Assembly: GCA_036245805.1 (NCBI GenBank)
Contig: BTRK01000006.1
Span: 43,883,020-43,947,019 of the forward strand
Length of the DNA stretch: 64,000 nucleotides
DNA from: Pristionchus mayeri
Taxonomy: Eukaryota > Nematoda > Chromadorea > Rhabditida > Neodiplogasteridae
Reading direction: 5' to 3'
The stretch's first letter is position 1, and each line of letters begins with the position of its first letter. Below are positions 59,093-64,000 of the stretch, in pieces. The translations under genes and the position numbers were made by a program. Below the pieces are notes generated by a model that worked only from the letters and a program-made list of their open reading frames with translations, was not told where the DNA came from and made no database searches.

Positions 59093-59731
59093 ATGTTTGA
59101 AAAATATATAAATACATATTACTCGAAGAATTTTACTTGAAACAATACAGAACCATTTTTTACGGACATTTTAGAAAAAAGTCAGTTCATGATAGTGAGT
59201 CAGGATTACGGTATCCAGGTTACTGGTATCCAGGTTACTGGAGGTGGATTTCGGTATTCATGCCTAGTCATCCATGCCTGTGCGGCCGAGTACCGGATCG
59301 TTTGCTACCATGTGATATGCTTACAGTATATGGATTGCTGTAGATCGGGTTACGGTAGCCGACAAATGACAATGGAGTTACTGTAGATGATGTTGGTCGT
59401 GGTACCTAAGGTCGTTCGAACGAACATCAACCCCACCCCTATTTTGGACCATGACCCCCTATACGTCTATGAGCGGTGCCTCACTTGCCGTCGCCAGTGG
59501 TGGGCAACTATAGTTCAGGCCAATAGCATGCCAAACAACAATAATTTTGTAAATTCCTTTGAACTCATGCTTTGCACCCGTACAGATTTGAACAAGGAAG
59601 ATGACTGTGTGTTTCACTCGACTCTAAGATATCATTAGCGGCGACAAAATTGGAAGTATCTCGAAATGGGGAAGTGCCGCGTAATTGATGTAAGACCCAG
59701 AGCGCACTTCATTTCAAAAACAGTGTGTCGA
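59093..59731. other. Intergenic, SINE to chemoreceptor
   Basis: No gene recognised. It contains short direct repeats (ggtatccaggttactggtatccaggttactgg type, 59210-59240) and the 59569-59638 copy of a dispersed segment. It presumably holds the chemoreceptor promoter, but I see no clear TATA box or E-box arrangement. Confidence 0.5.
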
Positions 59732-61260
59732 ATGAACGAGACACAAGTCATTGATTATCTTCTCATGGCTTATGGCGTCTTCTACTCTAATCCTTCAGTC
59801 GTAATTCAACTACTACTATGCTCTATCACAATACTATTTTCTGTTGTATTCACAATCGTTGTTTCAACGACTCCGTTTCATCTCAGTTGCCGGTTTGCAT
59901 CATGTCTTGAAATTTGTAAAATCAATTTTCAAAGGGCAATTCTCTTCATGAATTGTATTGCTAGTTTTTTAACGGTCATAGTCCACTTTGCTCGATCTCT
60001 TCTGGTCATAATGCGCTCGGTTGAGCAACTTTCCTCGAATTGTGAGATACACCTGGGTTTTTAAATGTAAACGCGGAATCTGCAGTAATTTTATACTCAA
60101 GTATGATGCACTCGATTGGAGACGCACTTTTCACGAACACACTATTGCTGTTGCTGTTGGAGCGAAACTTCGTGATTCGAAATCCAAAAATAGTCGAAAA
60201 AAAGAAACAGAGATATTATATTCTTGTATTCTTGATTATTCTTATTACGGTAATACGAAATGTTCACCTCAAAGTCACAAATACGCACAGGCAATATTCT
60301 CAATAGGATTCGGATTCACAATATACAATTGTAAGTTAAAATTTACGTAAAATATTCTTTAGCAATATATTGGTTGCAGATTCGTTCGACTTGTACGGGA
60401 TCCTCGCAAACAATATTGTGCTTGTCATTACCGCTGGAGTATGAATGATCGAAAATTTAAAGTGATTGTCTCATTCAGTTGTCGATATACACCTTCTATG
60501 ATGCTCGAAGACTGTACAAAATTAGGGAAGACCATCACTCCCTCGAGAGAAGATATCGAGTGAGCAGTGGTTGTTTACTTTTTTTATGATGATTACAGTT
60601 TAAGCTCTCAGAAGGAATGGAACTCTCGCGAAGCATTGCACCCGTATGCATAACTTGCTGCCTTTTGAAGGTACTCTTTTTCCTTCGCGAGGCAGACCAC
60701 GTGCATAAACAAGGGATACTCCATGATTCCTCTCATGGTTTGAGTTAAATCTTGTCCTTCTTAGCTGCTTCACCAAGCATTTCACGAGGCACACTCTCTA
60801 TCCTCACCGGCCCATTAAGCGCTACCATCACATAACTATTACATTAACCTCGTTTTGCGAGGAACAAATTTTATATATTTGTTGAAAATTCATTTTGCTA
60901 GATTTACTTCCTTGTTTAGATTATTGGAGTGGTACCAGTATGGATCGGCGAATTGTTCAACGAATTTCTGATGTTCGCAATTTGGATGTACTATTTCGTA
61001 CGTTTCAATTACCATCTCTGACGCGAACTGCTCATTTCCAGATGAACACAATTAGCGTGTTAGTCTGTGCGATTCTATTGATGACGAAAAATCGAGAATT
61101 GCGTAAGCGGCTTTCGATTCTTTTACATTTGAAGGTAATTATATCAAAAGGTCATTCGAACAAAACCAAATTCAAGTGCCTCGCTCCTCCGCTCGAATTC
61201 AATACAGATTCGAGTACTACTACGTATTTCGCGATGCTCGAGCAACATTGGCAAAGATAG
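59732..61260 (+). CDS. Seven-transmembrane chemoreceptor, Sra superfamily (Sra/Srab/Sre type)
   Basis: Nematode serpentine receptor expected in chemosensory neurons. Nine exons join in frame to 326 aa: 59732-60041, 60086-60249, 60291-60330, 60380-60438, 60479-60559, 60599-60670, 60920-60997, 61042-61134, 61177-61260. The ATG at 59732 (MNETQVIDYLL) was chosen because the upstream in-frame stretch looks untranslated. Hydrophobic segments occur in the expected order: VVIQLLLCSITILFSVVFTI, AILFMNCIASFLTVIVHFA, an ALFTNTLLLLLLERNFVI segment with the ER after TM3, YYILVFLIILIT, a LYGILANNIVLVITAG segment, IAPVCITCCLLKIIGVVPVW and FLMFAIWMYYF. LERRYR after TM5 and TTTYFAMLEQHW at the end resemble Sra/Srab/Sre proteins. 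The last 42-nt intron is in frame and might be retained. The subfamily is uncertain. Confidence 0.75.
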
Positions 61261-62066
61261 AATCACTCAAATGGAGCTTAAATAATGAAGAATGGAATGC
61301 AGAAAAGCTAGAATAGCGTAACTGTGCGACTCCTGATTTTCTAAATTATAAATCATTCTAATGGCCAATTACGGCATTTCAAAAAAATTCGGTGCTCTGA
61401 AGATGCAAAAATCAATGATTCTGCAGTTTTCGGAGGTTAAAAACAATGCATATATTCACGCCGATCAAAACGAAATTTTGCACCTAGGAGTAATTTTGAA
61501 CGAGAAATCGAATGAAAAAGTTTATTTTGTACCTTTCACCGGAAAATTTTTCAGGGCGTCAATTTGGTCATAATTTTTTTCATAATATTTGCCATAATTT
61601 TTTCACAGATGAGCTAGCTTTTCACTTCCAACAGTAAAAATGCTTATCTCATCGAGATCTGTCAGAATTACTATACATGTAGGAGGTTTGGAGTAGCCGT
61701 TCACGATTTACAAAAACTGACCTAGCCGTTGAGGAGTGCCTCAGGAAATGAGGGGTCAGAGATACGCCTTTATAAGATCGATTTTCGAACTCTACGTGAA
61801 AAGTTATCCCTAGGGAGATCTTAAAATCAGAACTTTATTTTTCGTTGTACGGCATATAGGTAGTATTGCTTCGTTCTCTCAGATAGTCTCTCATATGCCG
61901 TGCATTTGGATAATGGACACGAACATTCAATTGCAAGTCCATGTTTTATTTTATTAATACAGAACATGAGCAGGTAGTCAAATTCACCGTGCAGATGCCG
62001 GTTTTTCTAGATATTCCCAAGCATTAAAAGAAAAAAAAAGTAATGAGGAATGGAAAGAGAATGCGA
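61261..62066. other. Intergenic, chemoreceptor to NEP-E
   Basis: AT-rich. It contains dispersed repeat R1 copy 2 (61592-61895) and, from about 61890, the NEP-E 3' flank that matches the NEP-D 3' flank. Minus-strand AATAAA signals lie near 61945. No gene recognised. Confidence 0.55.
61592..61895 (+). repeat. Dispersed repeat R1, copy 2
   Basis: Same orientation and order of blocks as 27812-28118, with scattered substitutions and small indels. It lies next to the NEP-E 3' end just as copy 1 lies downstream of NEP-B, so it may have travelled with segmental duplication of the peptidase array. Confidence 0.75.
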
Positions 62067-62858
62067 TTAGAATGGCTTTGAGGTCCACACGTTGCAGTGT
62101 TTGTCCGGTGTATACGGAGTATTGGCCGGACAGTTGAACGCATTCTGAAATCTTCCCATCTTCACAGAGCAAATAAGGAATTTAGTGTTCCATTGATACT
62201 GCATGATTACATTTAGGTTATGTCCTGTCAAATTTTTGCATAAGATTCAATAAAGCTAGACGATCCAATTTTAACGATTGTGTCATTGTTATTCAATTAT
62301 TGAACGTAGAAAAAATAAATCAATTTCATGCGAGGTTATACGCAAAGCCTATTCACCTTGAATGCAGGGAAATTCTGGAGGGTTCCGAGGACTCTGTAGA
62401 GGGCGGGAGAGTGAACGTCGGTTGCGATGTAAGTTTCGTATTCATCCTTCGTTTTTTCAGGCTCGCACCACATCTGAAATAATAAATTTAACATGCAAAT
62501 CATCCGATGCTGAAACCTGTGCGAAAGTAAGGAAGAACAGCTGATCAGAGGTGAATGGAGAACCGAAGCCAGGAAGTCTAGGGTCAGCTCCGTTCAATGA
62601 TTCATAGGCCTTGAGAGCCTTGTAGGCTACTTGGATTCCTGAAAGAAAAATAATACACTGTCAATCCCCAGCTGTCTGTACTGTTTATATTGTATAACAG
62701 AAACACAACAGTTCTAACCTCCGTTGTCAGCGATGTTCTCTCCCTGAGTGTTGACTCCGTTCAGGCACACTGACGGGAATGGGCAGAAGCTCGAGTATTC
62801 GTCAATGACACATTGAGCCATTTCATTGAAAGACTTCTGCGAATCCGCAGTCATCCAT
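62067..62858 (-). CDS. NEP-E: 3' end of a neprilysin-like M13 peptidase (partial)
   Basis: Four exons in frame on the minus strand: 62719-62858, 62517-62638, 62357-62473, 62067-62144. They encode the end of an M13 ectodomain: [25 protein letters not shown] with the zinc Glu, [23 protein letters not shown] with the conserved Arg, and CNVWTSKPF then stop. Unlike NEP-B, -C and -D no lesion is visible here. The zinc-motif (HELTH) exon and everything upstream are absent from the last 1.1 kb, so they lie beyond the window or are lost. The low-complexity and heat-shock arrays at 62985-63897 would then sit in the intron before the GENIAD exon. Closest to NEP-C/D. Confidence 0.88.
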
Positions 62859-62891
62859 CTAAACAAGAATACAACCACGTGTTATGTATAT

Positions 62892-62933
62892 ACCAGCCGA
62901 TCGCGCGCGCCTCGGCGCGCGCAATCGACTGGT
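62892..62933. other. GC-rich perfect-stem hairpin
   Basis: accagccgatcgcgcgcgcc, a two-base loop, then ggcgcgcgcaatcgactggt: a 20-bp stem with two mismatches. It lies 34 bp upstream of the NEP-E GENIAD exon (presumed intron). The alternating CG core could form Z-DNA. Role unknown. Confidence 0.7.
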
Positions 62934-62984
62934 AATGTTCCGGGATATGTTCTTAGCCTTCGTTTCATTTTTCGGATGCAAAAT

Positions 62985-63597
62985 CTCTCTCTCAAACTCC
63001 ATTAGCATTTCCCCCTCCCTCTCAACTCCCTCACCCTCTAACCTCTCCTTCTCCCTATCTCTCATCCTATCTCTCATCCTCTAACTTATCCCTCTCCCTC
63101 ACCCTCTCCCTCCCTCTATCCCTATTTCTCGCCCCCAATCTCACCCTCTCTCTCTTCCTCTCTCTCCCTCTCTTCCTCTCTTCCTCTCTCCCCCTCCCTC
63201 ACTCTCTGTTTCTCTCCCTCTCTTCCTCTCTCTCCCTCTCTTCCTATCTCTCCCTCTCTTCCTCTCTTCCTCTCTTTCTCTCTTCCTCTCTCAATCTCTC
63301 TTTCCTACCTTCTCTCCCTCTCTTCCTCTCTCTCCTTCTCTCCCTCTCTTCCTCTCTCTCCCTCTTTTCCTCTCTCTCCCTCTTTTCCTCTCTCTCCCTC
63401 TCTTCCTTTCTCTCCCTCTCTTCCTCTCTTCCTCTCTCCCTCTCTCTCCCTCTCTCGCTCTCTCTTTCTCTCCCTCTCTTCCTCTCTCTCCCTCTCTTCC
63501 TATCTCTCCCTATCTTCCTCTCTCTCTCCCTCTCTCCCTCTCTCCCTCTCTCCCTCCCTTCCTCTCTCCCTCCCTCCATCTCTTCCTCTCGTGTTCG
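62985..63597. repeat. Pyrimidine-rich low-complexity tract
   Basis: About 600 bp of ctctctccctctcttcct-type sequence on the plus strand. Long reading frames of Arg/Glu/Gly repeats on the other strand are products of this composition, not genes. Confidence 0.9.
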
Positions 63598-63605
63598 AAT
63601 GTTCT

Positions 63606-63897
63606 TGGACATTCTAGAAGCGTTGGAGCATTTCTGAACTTTCTGGAACATTCTAGAAGCTTTGGAACATTTTCGAACTTTCTGGAACATTCTAGAAGCT
63701 TTGGAACATTTTCGAACTTTATGGAACATTCTAGAAGCGTTGGAGCATTTCCGAACTTTCTGGAACATTCTAGAAGCGTTGGAGCATTTCCGAACTTTAT
63801 GGAACATTCTAGAAGCGTTGGAGCATTTCCGAACTTTATGGAACATTCTAGAAGCGTTGGAGCATTTTCGAACTTTCTGGAACATTCTAGAAGCTTC
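63606..63897. repeat. 39-bp minisatellite with embedded heat-shock elements
   Basis: Eight occurrences of attctagaag at 39-bp spacing. Each full period holds alternating GAA and TTC modules two bases apart. Four periods (starting 63636, 63675, 63753, 63870) have five perfect modules in a row; three (63714, 63792, 63831) have four of five because TTC became TTA. The first partial unit has a weaker trimer. The unit is 13 codons long, so frames stay open on both strands, but composition and lack of any domain argue against coding. Confidence 0.9.
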
Positions 63898-63904
63898 GGC
63901 CCAT

Positions 63905-63970
63905 GGCTAATTATCGATTGGTATACAGTAGGTGACCCAATGCTAATTATTGATTGGCATACGGTAATTG
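63905..63970. repeat. Short tandem duplication at the window end
   Basis: gctaattatcgattggtata and gctaattattgattggcata follow each other about 35 bp apart, directly after the 39-bp minisatellite. The two copies have diverged slightly. Nothing else recognised to the window end. Confidence 0.6.
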
Positions 63971-64000
63971 AAAGATCAAAGGTCAAAATCAAAAATCTGA

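Noticed and set aside
63244..63992. Minus-strand open frames of 160 and 213 codons
   Set aside because: They read through the 39-bp minisatellite and the CT tract, both open in several frames because of unit length and composition; no domain or codon bias.

Overview
This is a window of nematode nuclear DNA. The evidence is the gene content: a GRK4/5/6-type receptor kinase, an OSM-5/IFT88 cilium gene with an RFX X-box, a Sra-superfamily chemoreceptor, and a tandem array of M13 metallopeptidases. Genes are very intron-dense (18 exons in the kinase, 20 in osm-5, 24-25 in the peptidases). MITE-like palindromes and foldbacks are common in introns. The density would suit a diplogastrid such as Pristionchus, but that is inference. 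Exons were joined by hand from GT..AG boundaries, reading frame and family alignment. In the genes called intact, every exon junction keeps the frame.

Layout. 658-11364 (+) is a complete GRK (659 aa). 12941-18337 (+) is NEP-A, the only complete and undamaged neprilysin-like gene (805 aa). 18811-26765 (+) is NEP-B, with a late in-frame stop and a lost splice acceptor. 28469-38194 (+) is NEP-C, with at least four lesions and two foldbacks of about 1.9 kb in its introns. 38385-44268 (-) is osm-5/IFT88 (788 aa). 44438-46181 (-) is a secreted lipocalin-like gene (247 aa). 46911-49186 (-) is a 5'-truncated LINE. 50383-56452 (-) is NEP-D, also broken. 57600-59100 is a nest of LINE fragments and tRNA-derived SINEs. 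59732-61260 (+) is a chemoreceptor (326 aa). 62067-62858 (-) is the 3' end of a fifth peptidase, NEP-E, whose 5' part lies beyond the window.

The peptidases form two subgroups, A/B and C/D/E, that share exon structure. All four genes whose 5' end is visible carry a GATA site (TGATAA) just upstream of a TATA box. Only NEP-A appears able to make a complete enzyme. The osm-5 X-box lies 3 bp beyond the stop codon of the neighbouring lipocalin gene.

The most unusual signals are: a 39-bp minisatellite at 63.6-63.9 kb in which each period carries a heat-shock element of up to five modules; a palindromic MITE family with 9-bp target duplications and a TGACGTCA core; a hAT-like MITE inserted exactly at an osm-5 splice donor, duplicating it; and a 27-bp duplication in the kinase gene that creates two in-frame 3' splice sites.
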